Below, one piece after another: positions 1-7,708 of a stretch of 35,358 nt of DNA; positions within the stretch are counted from its first letter, which is position 1; every line of letters starts with the position of its first letter. This stretch comes from Flavobacterium sp. (GTDB lineage: Bacteria > Bacteroidota > Bacteroidia > Flavobacteriales > Flavobacteriaceae): assembly GCA_023253295.1 (NCBI GenBank), contig JALRGZ010000252.1, forward strand, positions 1 to 35,358, read 5' to 3'. The position numbers and the translations under genes are program-made. The notes beneath the pieces are model-generated. The model did no database searches. It had not been told where the DNA came from and worked only from the letters and a program-made list of their open reading frames with translations.

Positions 1-2655
1 ACGAATCAGTTCGCCAGAATTTCCTGTTACTACTTTAAAATCATCAACAAAAGGATTTGGATAAAAATTAATCTCAATAGTAGAATCATCTTCAATTACA
101 ACTTTTTCATCACTAAGCATTTTTGCAGAAGATGAGCCAGACACAGTTGTCACTTCCCATAATTGTGGATCTCCTGTACTTGAACTATATTGACCTAAAT
201 CAGAATTTGAACCTCTCCACATACCATCAAGGTACAATCCTGTATTACGGTTTCTAAATTTAGTATAAGTTCCTACTGTTTCTTTTGACCATTGTAAATT
301 CCAATTGCTACTGTTGCTTGACTGATAAGCCGCAGCCCCAGGGGTAGTTTGACCATTTCCGTCAATATACAAACCCGAAGCCACATTCTTTAGTCTGACA
401 TAATTTCCATCTACTTCCTGTACCCATTGTTGTGCAGGATTACCACTATAAGTCCATTGCCCTACAATAGAACCACTATTGTACCTGTACATTCCGTCAA
501 TTGCCATCCCTGTAGCTTTATTTTTCATCGTAATAATAGTTGAAGCAGGACTATCCCAATAAATTACACCACCACCGCCAGTATAAACTCTTCCGACGAT
601 ATTTGGATCACCTACCAGAAATTCAAAACCTCCAAATTGATGTGCATCATCATTCATTCTTACCCAATTTACCCCCTTGTCAATAGATCGGAAAAGCCCC
701 GTAACTCCAGATACGGTACCCCAGATAAAGATAGTAGGAAATTGAGATCCTATTGCTGTCTTACCGAAGGCGATGGATTTACAATAAGTCACATTTGAGA
801 CCGTTGTATAAGTCACTCCGTGGTTCGTTGAGTATTTCAGTCCATTGGCTATTTCCGGAACCCATATATTTCCTTCCAGACCTGGCACTGCACGCGGTAG
901 CGATGTTGACCATGGAGCAGATGAACTTCCTGCATTTCCGGCAACCGAAAAGCTCACACCCTTGTTAGAACTTACCCACATATTACCATCACTCGGATTA
1001 TACATATAAACGTAATTACTGTTTACTGCGTCAGCCACCGGAATTCCTCCCCAAAAATTGATCCCTGATGATTGTGTCCATGAAGAGCCATTATTAGTAC
1101 TGTAATACAGTAAGTTTGATGGATAGTGAAATATTGTTCCTCCATCGGCACTTAAGGCTGCCCTTCCACCTGACCCCATGGAAGTAGGACATGCTGTCCA
1201 AGTTGTACCCATATTGGTAGAATAATATATATGTGCATCTGCATCACTTGTTCTCACTACCTTATTAACATTGGCACTGGCATAAGCAACACTTCGGTTA
1301 GTACCTGTACCTGGTCTAAGAAACTGTGACGGATAAGCCGTCAAGTCGGTAAATAAGAAACCTGTCATATCACCCATTGCGCAAATAAAAGGTCCACCGG
1401 GTATACTCACACCATCCAAAAATGCAGTTTCTTCGATACCGATGACATCGTAAAACCATGTAGGGTTAGTGGCTGTAATATCGGAAGTAGTAAATATTCC
1501 ACCACCGCCAACTACTCGAACCTTATTACTGTTTAATGGATCAAAAACAGCACATTCAGCCCAATTGCACTGCCCCGAAGCAACACCTATACCATTATTA
1601 TTAAAAGTAGTATTACTTCCGTTCTTTACAGTCCAACTAGCTCCTCCATCGGTTGAATAGTAAACAAAATCACCTCCGGTTGTACCATATTGATTGTTAT
1701 TATAATTTCCTGTAGTAGAAACCACTACCCGGTTAACATTTGAAGGATCAATATCAACACCGCCATATGCTAATGAATAAATTCCCCATGTTAATGGTGT
1801 AACATTCGTCCACGAATTTGTAGTGGTGTTTAATTTATAGACTCTACCTTCATTGTTAGTTGTAGCTGGTCCTTCATTATCAGCGTAAGTAACATATCCG
1901 GTTGTGCCCTGAAGCGCAAACCTGTGAGGAAAATAAGCCGTAGTAGCCGACATAGGTGTAAATGTAACTCCCCCATCAGTACTTTTATAAAAATTATCGC
2001 TACCTGTGCGTGAAATTCCGATATAAATAGTATTTGTTTTTCCTCCTGAAGCTGTAGCGGGGTCAAAAACAACGAAACAAATCCCATTCCCGTTGGGAGT
2101 AGTCGTAACTCCGCTCCAGGCCAGATTCCAGGTAGCACCGGCATCAGTACTTTTCCACAAACCATTGTCTCTGGTTCCACAAAAAAGGATATTGCTGTTG
2201 TTTGGGTCAACGGCAAGACGCTCACCATTACCACGCCCATATCCATTGCCATGAGCTTTGAACTTGGAAGTAACATCTACATAAGTAAATGTATTTCCTT
2301 TATTAGTTGATTTCAGAATGGCAGTTCTACCACTACTCACATAAGAAGTTCCACACAACATATAAATATTGTTTGGATTTTGCTTATCAATAGCCAATGC
2401 TTCTACACCATAGAAACCACTTTCTGATCCAGAAACCCAATCTAACAACTGAACCCATTTATTATTCGCTGCATCCCATCGATAAGCACCACCTACATCG
2501 GTACGACAATAAATATCTCCAGTTGTTTTATGGCTAATAACACCTGTAACAAAACCTCCTCCTCCAATTGGTATATGTTTGAATGTCGACTGGGCGAATG
2601 AGGAAATGTATGTTACCAATAAAACAACCCAGAAAAGTATTTTTTTATTCATCAT
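1..2655 (-). CDS. GH74 endo-xyloglucanase with ricin-type lectin domain and T9SS sorting tail (C-terminus cut by window edge)
   Basis: Secreted enzyme predicted to cut the beta-1,4-glucan backbone of xyloglucan. The frame is open from 2655 to base 1 and continues outside the window. Residues 1-22 are a signal peptide ending FAQS. Residues about 25-700 hold many BNR-type blades (YYSTDGGASW, LKSTNKGNTF), as expected for the double seven-bladed propeller of GH74. The GH74 hallmark TDVGGAYRW gives catalytic candidate D53, and GDMTGF gives candidate D429; their spacing suits the two Asp of the family. Residues about 706-835 form a ricin B-like (CBM13-type) trefoil with three QxW-like repeats (QQW, LQW, QLW). 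From about 860 the sequence EINFYPNPF begins a type A T9SS sorting domain, so the protein is probably released or surface-attached through T9SS. ATG at 2655 and 2652 are equally possible starts. It lies 269 bp downstream of a GH5 gene with hairpins between, so it may have its own promoter. Confidence 0.9.
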   Translation of the reverse strand, partial: MMNKKILFWVVLLVTYISSFAQSTFKHIPIGGGGFVTGVISHKTTGDIYCRTDVGGAYRWDAANNKWVQLLDWVSGSESGFYGVEALAIDKQNPNNIYMLCGTSYVSSGRTAILKSTNKGNTFTYVDVTSKFKAHGNGYGRGNGERLAVDPNNSNILFCGTRDNGLWKSTDAGATWNLAWSGVTTTPNGNGICFVVFDPATASGGKTNTIYIGISRTGSDNFYKSTDGGVTFTPMSATTAYFPHRFALQGTTGYVTYADNEGPATTNNEGRVYKLNTTTNSWTNVTPLTWGIYSLAYGGVDIDPSNVNRVVVSTTGNYNNNQYGTTGGDFVYYSTDGGASWTVKNGSNTTFNNNGIGVASGQCNWAECAVFDPLNSNKVRVVGGGGIFTTSDITATNPTWFYDVIGIEETAFLDGVSIPGGPFICAMGDMTGFLFTDLTAYPSQFLRPGTGTNRSVAYASANVNKVVRTSDADAHIYYSTNMGTTWTACPTSMGSGGRAALSADGGTIFHYPSNLLYYSTNNGSSWTQSSGINFWGGIPVADAVNSNYVYMYNPSDGNMWVSSNKGVSFSVAGNAGSSSAPWSTSLPRAVPGLEGNIWVPEIANGLKYSTNHGVTYTTVSNVTYCKSIAFGKTAIGSQFPTIFIWGTVSGVTGLFRSIDKGVNWVRMNDDAHQFGGFEFLVGDPNIVGRVYTGGGGVIYWDSPASTIITMKNKATGMAIDGMYRYNSGSIVGQWTYSGNPAQQWVQEVDGNYVRLKNVASGLYIDGNGQTTPGAAAYQSSNSSNWNLQWSKETVGTYTKFRNRNTGLYLDGMWRGSNSDLGQYSSSTGDPQLWEVTTVSGSSSAKMLSDEKVVIEDDSTIEINFYPNPFVDDFKVVTGNSGELIR

Positions 2656-2793
2656 ATTTTTTAAATTAGTTAATTCAATAGCATTTATAATTAAGACAAA
2701 AGTGGTTAGTTCTTTATCGTCTATTCATCTTCAACAGTGAAGATGAAGTAATGTTGTTGTTTTCCATCGTAGAGTAAAACAAAATAGTAGATT

Positions 2794-2851
2794 AACTTCC
2801 TGACTACTTAAAGTTCTTAATTGTTTTAACATTTTAGGTAGTCAAGAAGTT
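2794..2851 (-). terminator. Imperfect hairpin with T-rich downstream flank, between GH5 and GH74
   Basis: Arms at 2794-2808 and 2837-2851 pair over 14 of 15 positions around a 28-nt loop. On the minus strand the hairpin is followed by a T-rich run (ATTTTGTTTTAC). It could end the GH5 transcript or lie in the GH74 control region, because the left arm overlaps a 12-mer also found upstream of the GH5 gene. Confidence 0.4.
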
Positions 2852-2861
2852 TCAGAAGTCC

Positions 2862-2904
2862 AATAATTTAAAGTAATAAATCCAATTTATTACTTTAAAT
2901 TATT
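2862..2904 (-). terminator. Perfect 19-bp inverted repeat downstream of the GH5 gene
   Basis: Arms 2862-2880 and 2886-2904 are exact reverse complements with a 5-nt loop (TCCAA). It starts 20 bp after the stop codon of the minus-strand GH5 gene. The stem is almost all A/T and has no clear T-tract after it, so it may protect the 3' end of the mRNA or act as a weak terminator rather than a classical one. Confidence 0.5.
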
Positions 2905-2924
2905 TCCTTTACTTACCTTTACTA

Positions 2925-4187
2925 TTATTGACCACCCGCAACAATAGCATTAATGGTACGTTGATCTCTAACTGTATAATTACTTCTATCTAAAATACCT
3001 CCTGTATCCCAGAAAAAAGGTAATATACCATTCGCCAATGCTCTTTGAGTTGTGAAGGTTAACCAATAATCTACAGAATCATTATGTTTTGCTAAATCCA
3101 AAGGAACATTAGAACTATTGCCTCTTCGGTACGCAGCATATTCTCCCATGATTACAGGAATACCATTATCAACAAATTTTGTTTTCATTTTCTGAAACTC
3201 AGCTTCAACATAACTTTCTTCTCCCCATGTTGCATTACGTTCAGGTTCTATTGTTGAGTGGTAACCTGATCCCCAATAATAAAACATATTTCCCCAAGAG
3301 GCATCACTATTCATAAGTGTAAACTGATAAGGAGTATAGTTATGTATTTCTATCATAAAACGATCTGTAACCGTATCTGTAGGAAGGGTATTCATCAAAT
3401 TGTAAGTGTGCTCCGTACTGGTTGACGGTCCTTGCAAAACTAAAACACGATAGGCATTTTTACCGCCTGTAGATCTAACGGCATTAACAAAAGTCTGGTG
3501 ATAGGACAATAAAACTGACATTTGAGTTGCATCTGACGCATTCGGTTCATTGGCACTGGCAAACATCAAATGCTCGTCAAAATCACGCATGGTTGTTGCA
3601 ATTTGCTCCCATAAAGCTTTTTGTTTTGCATTAACAGATGCTTGTGCAGTAGTTGTAACATTATTTTCTAACCATCCACCGTCCCAGTGGATATTTAATA
3701 AAACATACATATCATTTCTAACACAGTATCCTATTACCTCTTTTACTCTATTGAGCCAATTGGGATCTATCTGTGCAGTAGCTTCATTACTTAAATGATA
3801 CCAGTTCCAGGCACATGGAATACGGATTGCTGTAAATCCTTGTTGTTTTACAAATTTTATATAATCCTCTGTAATTACAGGACTTCCCCATCCTGTTTCT
3901 CCTCCCGGAGCCTCAAAAGTATTCCCTAAATTCCAGCCAAGTCTAAATTTACTTGCTAATTGAACAGCAGTACTACTCATCCCTGTTGCATCGGCGGGTA
4001 ATGGTGATGTATTATAAGAAGGATAGCTGGCAGGTTTAACCGGTTTGCCTCGTAATGTCATAGTACTTGATTGCCCATTGTCTGAGGCAACAATAAGGTC
4101 TTGAATCTCATCATTACCGGAGCATGAGAAAAAAACAACGTTAACAACAAGTACTACTAATACTTTGTAAAAAAGTTTGAAATTCAT
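2925..4187 (-). CDS. GH5 (probably subfamily 4) endo-xyloglucanase/endoglucanase lipoprotein
   Basis: Predicted endo-acting beta-1,4-glucanase for xyloglucan backbone cleavage at the cell surface. The N-terminus has a hydrophobic stretch then FFSC, giving a lipidated Cys22, and a low-complexity linker to about residue 60 with no BACON domain. The GH5 catalytic barrel follows: RLGWNLGNTFE near residue 78, IRIPCAWNW, NEPN with acid/base E214, and IMGEY with nucleophile E349. GWNLGNT and FAS-NEPN are typical of GH5_4, where bacterial xyloglucanases cluster. The length of 420 residues fits one catalytic domain plus a tether. It is a paralogue of the BACON-GH5 encoded upstream, but a terminator precedes it, so it is likely transcribed from its own promoter in 4188-4518. 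A mixed-linkage or cellulose-directed activity cannot be excluded. Confidence 0.9.
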   Translation of the reverse strand: MNFKLFYKVLVVLVVNVVFFSCSGNDEIQDLIVASDNGQSSTMTLRGKPVKPASYPSYNTSPLPADATGMSSTAVQLASKFRLGWNLGNTFEAPGGETGWGSPVITEDYIKFVKQQGFTAIRIPCAWNWYHLSNEATAQIDPNWLNRVKEVIGYCVRNDMYVLLNIHWDGGWLENNVTTTAQASVNAKQKALWEQIATTMRDFDEHLMFASANEPNASDATQMSVLLSYHQTFVNAVRSTGGKNAYRVLVLQGPSTSTEHTYNLMNTLPTDTVTDRFMIEIHNYTPYQFTLMNSDASWGNMFYYWGSGYHSTIEPERNATWGEESYVEAEFQKMKTKFVDNGIPVIMGEYAAYRRGNSSNVPLDLAKHNDSVDYWLTFTTQRALANGILPFFWDTGGILDRSNYTVRDQRTINAIVAGGQ

Positions 4188-4571
4188 AATTTAAAGGGTT
4201 TTTGGTAGTTAATAAAAAGACATTATGATTAGTTCTCAAAATTTGACTAACCACAATTAAAAAATTATACCTAAAAGAAATTAGAGAATTTTAAATTATA
4301 GAATAGTTATGACTACTTAAAAAAGAACTCTTTTAGTTAAAGATATGGGGCTGTATAATGATATTATTACTTTATATTTCTAAAAATTATGTTAAACAAA
4401 CAGCCTTATTATTTTCATTATAGCATTCATCTTTAGGCAAAGTAATCATTTAATAATCTGACTTATATCAGTAAAAGAATCAGAATATTAACCTAATATT
4501 CTGACCAGTTATTTAAATAAAAAAACCCGTCGAATAATAACATTAATATTATCCAACGGGTTAAATTAATC
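4188..4571. other. Intergenic region between the two GH5 genes
   Basis: No coding capacity is seen. It holds the terminator of the BACON-GH5 gene (4519-4562) and must hold the promoter of the downstream GH5 gene. A TTACTTTG sequence on the minus strand (4445-4438) is one mismatch from the Bacteroidota -7 consensus TAnnTTTG, but no well-placed TTG was seen. The 12-mer TGACTACTTAAA at 4310-4321 also occurs upstream of the GH74 gene. No copy of the HTCS-type site found upstream of susC was seen here. Confidence 0.5.
4519..4562 (-). terminator. Intrinsic terminator of the SusC-SusD-SGBP-GH5 operon
   Basis: An inverted repeat with outer arms AACCCGT (4524-4530) and ACGGGTT (4556-4562) continues inward through mostly A/T pairs. 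On the minus strand it is followed by TTTTTTTATTT (from 4525 down). It begins 10 bp after the stop codon of the BACON-GH5 gene. Confidence 0.85.
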
Positions 4572-6062
4572 TTAATTAAGCCCCGCTTTTATAGCATCAT
4601 AAGCTCTTTGATCTTTAATAACATTTGTGGCTCTGTTATAAAGACCTCCTGTCTCCCAAAGACAAGGTACACTTCCTGTAGCTTTACTGTGTTTCACCTG
4701 GAAAGTGTACCAGTCATCAACTGATTTATTATGTTTATCTAAATCTTCTGGTTGAAATTTACTTGTGGCAGTCCATCTGTTTGAACTGAATTCTCCCATA
4801 AGACAAGGTATTCCTTTATCAACCCATTTAGTTTTGATTGCGTTGTAATGTGCTATCAATTCATCTTCTTCTCCATAACTACAATTTCTGTCTATACCCT
4901 TTTCAAGACCGGCAACATGATTTCCTGCTCCCCAATAAAAACGAACATTATCCCATCCTCCGTCTGCTCTGTCACTACCTAAGATAGTCATACTACTTGG
5001 TGTATAATTATGCCATTCATATGCCAAACGGTTAGGTGTTGGATCATTCAATGCTGCAAAGTCAGCAGGAGAAATGTAATCTTCATGTCCTTGTAATACT
5101 AAGGTACGATAGGTGTTACGTCCTCCAGTTGAACGAACAGCAGTTATAAAACTCTTGTGATAAGAAAGTAATACCTTCATTTCATCAGCAGTCTCGGCAT
5201 TTGGTTCGTTAGAACTGGCAAAAAATAAATGTTCATCAAAATCACGCAATTTAGTAGCGATTTGTTCCCACAATGCTTTTTGTTTAGCATTAACGATCTC
5301 TTTTCGGGAAGAGTTTGGATTATAATTATTTGTATCTACATCATCAATTTTTTTACTTTCTAACCAGCCACCATCCCAATGGATGTTAACCATTACATAC
5401 ATATCATTCTCCACACACCATTGTACAATTTGTTTTACTTTATCCAAGTAATCATCACTAATTTTTGAAGTAGGAGAATCTTTGGCTCCACCTCTATAGT
5501 TAAAGGAACATGGTAGTCGAACCATATTAAATCCTAATTGTTTAAGAAACTTAACATTAGCTTCAGTAGGATCAGGCATAATTCCAGTTAATTCCATGGT
5601 ATTACCAAAATTTACTCCTAAAATCATTTTAGCAAAAAGCTCTGTAGCTGTACTGGACATCCCTGTCATATCAGCTGGTTTTGGAGTCAAATTAAAAGAA
5701 GGGTATAAATTACCAGTCTGAGTAACGGTTATCCTTCTTGCTTTGCCGTTTTTAGTCTCCAGATTAATTACAACCTTACGGCTAAATCCGGTAGGATTAT
5801 CATCAGCAGTCAATGTAATTGTATTCTCTCCGGCTTCACCAGTTCCCTGACTTAAATGCAACCAAGTAGCTCCATTTAAAAGAGTCCAGCTATCATTAGT
5901 CGTAAATGATAAATCAGAAGAACCTCCCTCGGGAAGAAAGGAAATATCTGTTGTAGGAACGGTTAATTGTGCTATTTCAGCATCATCTTTTGAACAAGAG
6001 AAAAAAGCCAACATAACGACAACTAACATAGTTAGTATTATGTTTAAAGATTTGAATTTCAT
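4572..6062 (-). CDS. BACON-GH5 endo-xyloglucanase lipoprotein
   Basis: Cell-surface endo-xyloglucanase, the likely initiating enzyme of the uptake operon. The signal ends FFSC, with lipidated Cys23. Residues about 32-116 form a BACON Ig-like domain (SFLPEGGSSDLSF..., WLHLSQGTGEAG..., TVTQTG), which in Bacteroidota GH5 enzymes spaces the catalytic domain from the membrane. The GH5 barrel follows, with GVNFGNTMEL, VRLPCSFNYRG, NEPN (acid/base E286) and LMGEF (nucleophile E424). The domain order matches the known Bacteroides ovatus XyGUL enzyme BoGH5A. It is the last gene of the susC operon, 98 bp after the SGBP gene with a hairpin between, and is followed directly by an intrinsic terminator. 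Xyloglucan as substrate is inferred from the locus and the GH5_4-like motifs. Confidence 0.92.
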   Translation of the reverse strand: MKFKSLNIILTMLVVVMLAFFSCSKDDAEIAQLTVPTTDISFLPEGGSSDLSFTTNDSWTLLNGATWLHLSQGTGEAGENTITLTADDNPTGFSRKVVINLETKNGKARRITVTQTGNLYPSFNLTPKPADMTGMSSTATELFAKMILGVNFGNTMELTGIMPDPTEANVKFLKQLGFNMVRLPCSFNYRGGAKDSPTSKISDDYLDKVKQIVQWCVENDMYVMVNIHWDGGWLESKKIDDVDTNNYNPNSSRKEIVNAKQKALWEQIATKLRDFDEHLFFASSNEPNAETADEMKVLLSYHKSFITAVRSTGGRNTYRTLVLQGHEDYISPADFAALNDPTPNRLAYEWHNYTPSSMTILGSDRADGGWDNVRFYWGAGNHVAGLEKGIDRNCSYGEEDELIAHYNAIKTKWVDKGIPCLMGEFSSNRWTATSKFQPEDLDKHNKSVDDWYTFQVKHSKATGSVPCLWETGGLYNRATNVIKDQRAYDAIKAGLN

Positions 6063-6093
6063 ATCATTTAATTTAAAGGTTATATTTTTTTAG

Positions 6094-6132
6094 AACCTGC
6101 GGAAATACCAAAATTTTCTAGTTCCGCAGGTT
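6094..6132 (-). other. Intercistronic hairpin between SGBP and BACON-GH5 genes
   Basis: A perfect 11-bp stem, AACCTGCGGAA (6094-6104) with TTCCGCAGGTT (6122-6132), and a 17-nt loop. It is unusually GC-rich for this locus. On the minus strand it is followed by CTAAAAAAATA rather than a T-tract, so it looks more like an mRNA processing or stability element than a terminator. It could set different amounts of SusCD/SGBP and GH5. Confidence 0.55.
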
Positions 6133-6160
6133 TATTTATTAAGAAGGCAAAAACTATTAA

Positions 6161-7693
6161 TTATTTTAATTTTACCACTCTTATATTATCAATAGCACCA
6201 TGGAAACCAGTTTTTGTTGGAGCATCTGAGAAATTTTTAAGAGTAAGATCATAACCTGTAGCACCTTGATTCCCAACTAAAGAAGTTAAAAGAGTAGCTG
6301 AATCTCCTAAACCTAATTCACCAGCACTATTTTTTTTCTTGAATGCAGTAAGAGGAAGAGTCACTGTTTGCCAGCCCTCTGTTTCATAATCAACTGTTTT
6401 TGCAGCAGAAATTTTCCATGGTTCATAACGTGCAGCATATGTATCACCTGCAAATGAAGTTTTAAAATAAAGCGTACCTCCATTCCAAGGGGAAGCTACA
6501 CTAATGTCAAATTGAATCCCCCAGTTTTCAATAGGATCTGAAACGTTGGCTGCAGGTATCCAATGATTACCTGCATCAGAATTACCCAATGGACAATATT
6601 TACTGGCGCCAGCAGCTAAAACTCCTGTGTTAAAAGATAAAAACATACTGTTATTTACTCCCATTGTTCCATCAAAATCCGGATCAGTTTTCATCCAACC
6701 TCCATTTTTATTCACAGTAAGAGAAACATCTCCATACCATCCCCAGCCAAAATAGGATCCCCACTCTACATTAGCTAAAAGCCCAACATTATCACCATTT
6801 TGACCATTTACATTATAAGTAGTCGAAGTTGTACCATATTTACCGCTAATGGATACAAATCCAGGATCGTAATTCCACTGGTTAGGTGCTATAAACTCGA
6901 CATAAAAGCCATCTGGATCTTCTGTGTAATTTGCAATAGTAGCTCCTCCAAATTTTACGTTGGTTATACCATTTAAGTTTTTTCCGTACACTCTTACCAA
7001 ATCACCATTATTAGGATTCACATTAGAAACAGCCGAAATTTCAGGTTCAATTGAAATATTAAAAGTATAGATCCCTGATGCGGCAACAATAACTGCTTCC
7101 CAAGGCTGAGGTGCATCTATATCAGGAAATATAAACCCGATAGAACTTCCGTCACTTACTGTTTTAAGAGGTTTTATTTCTACACCTGCTATCGTCAAAC
7201 TTTCTATCAAATATAAATTAGTACCGTACACAAAAACAGAATCTACAGCTGGTTTGCTACTTGCAAGCAATGAATTACCTGTGATAGTAGCTGGTGGCGG
7301 ATTAACATTAAATTTGAACGTAGTTGATCCTCCTGAAGTCACATAAGTTATTGTATTCAATACCTCTGGATCAATATTATTAAATGGTACCATATCAGGA
7401 ACTTTCACTACAGCACTGTTGTCATCAAATAATCCTACTTTAATTTGAATAGGAGTACCATTTATGCTTACACTAACAGCTTCCTTTAGATTTCGCCCAT
7501 GGATTACAATCCATTGTCCAGGATTCATACTTGTTACTAAAGTATCATTAGGAGCTGCAGCATAATTCCTTATTTCTGTTATCACAGGAGCTGCATCATC
7601 AAAATTTTCACAAGAAGTAAATATTGTGATAAAAAACACCACACTTAAAAACAGTATAGCATTTAAGCGCTTGAGTATTACATTCTTTTTCAT
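6161..7693 (-). CDS. SGBP-B-like surface xyloglucan-binding lipoprotein with IPT/TIG domains
   Basis: Non-catalytic surface glycan-binding protein in the position of SusE/F. The signal ends IFTSC, with lipidated Cys28. It has three Ig-like/IPT-TIG repeats at about residues 35-130, 131-215 and 216-296 (WIVIHGRNL, VFVYGTNL, VRVYGKNL). The C-terminal domain, about 300-510, is rich in Trp and Tyr (WGSYFGWGWYGD, WGIQF, YEPWK) and resembles the xyloglucan-binding C-terminal domain of B. ovatus SGBP-B. The gene starts 15 bp after the SusD-like gene, as part of a susC-susD-SGBP-GH5 operon. In the family, this protein supports capture of xyloglucan oligosaccharides next to SusCD. The specificity is inferred from domain architecture and context. 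Confidence 0.87.
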   Translation of the reverse strand: MKKNVILKRLNAILFLSVVFFITIFTSCENFDDAAPVITEIRNYAAAPNDTLVTSMNPGQWIVIHGRNLKEAVSVSINGTPIQIKVGLFDDNSAVVKVPDMVPFNNIDPEVLNTITYVTSGGSTTFKFNVNPPPATITGNSLLASSKPAVDSVFVYGTNLYLIESLTIAGVEIKPLKTVSDGSSIGFIFPDIDAPQPWEAVIVAASGIYTFNISIEPEISAVSNVNPNNGDLVRVYGKNLNGITNVKFGGATIANYTEDPDGFYVEFIAPNQWNYDPGFVSISGKYGTTSTTYNVNGQNGDNVGLLANVEWGSYFGWGWYGDVSLTVNKNGGWMKTDPDFDGTMGVNNSMFLSFNTGVLAAGASKYCPLGNSDAGNHWIPAANVSDPIENWGIQFDISVASPWNGGTLYFKTSFAGDTYAARYEPWKISAAKTVDYETEGWQTVTLPLTAFKKKNSAGELGLGDSATLLTSLVGNQGATGYDLTLKNFSDAPTKTGFHGAIDNIRVVKLK

Positions 7694-7708
7694 TGTTTTT
7701 ATTTTTTA

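Noticed and set aside
865-876. EGNIW in GH74, first suspected as a catalytic Asp changed to Asn (residue 596)
   Set aside because: Spacing from D53 is 543 residues, far more than the roughly 410-430 of the two catalytic Asp in GH74. GDMTGF with D429 fits position and motif better, so the active site appears intact.
1830-2276. Open frame of 148 codons inside the GH74 gene on the same strand
   Set aside because: The GH74 frame is open through the whole region with clear BNR repeats; this frame has no family features and is a shadow.
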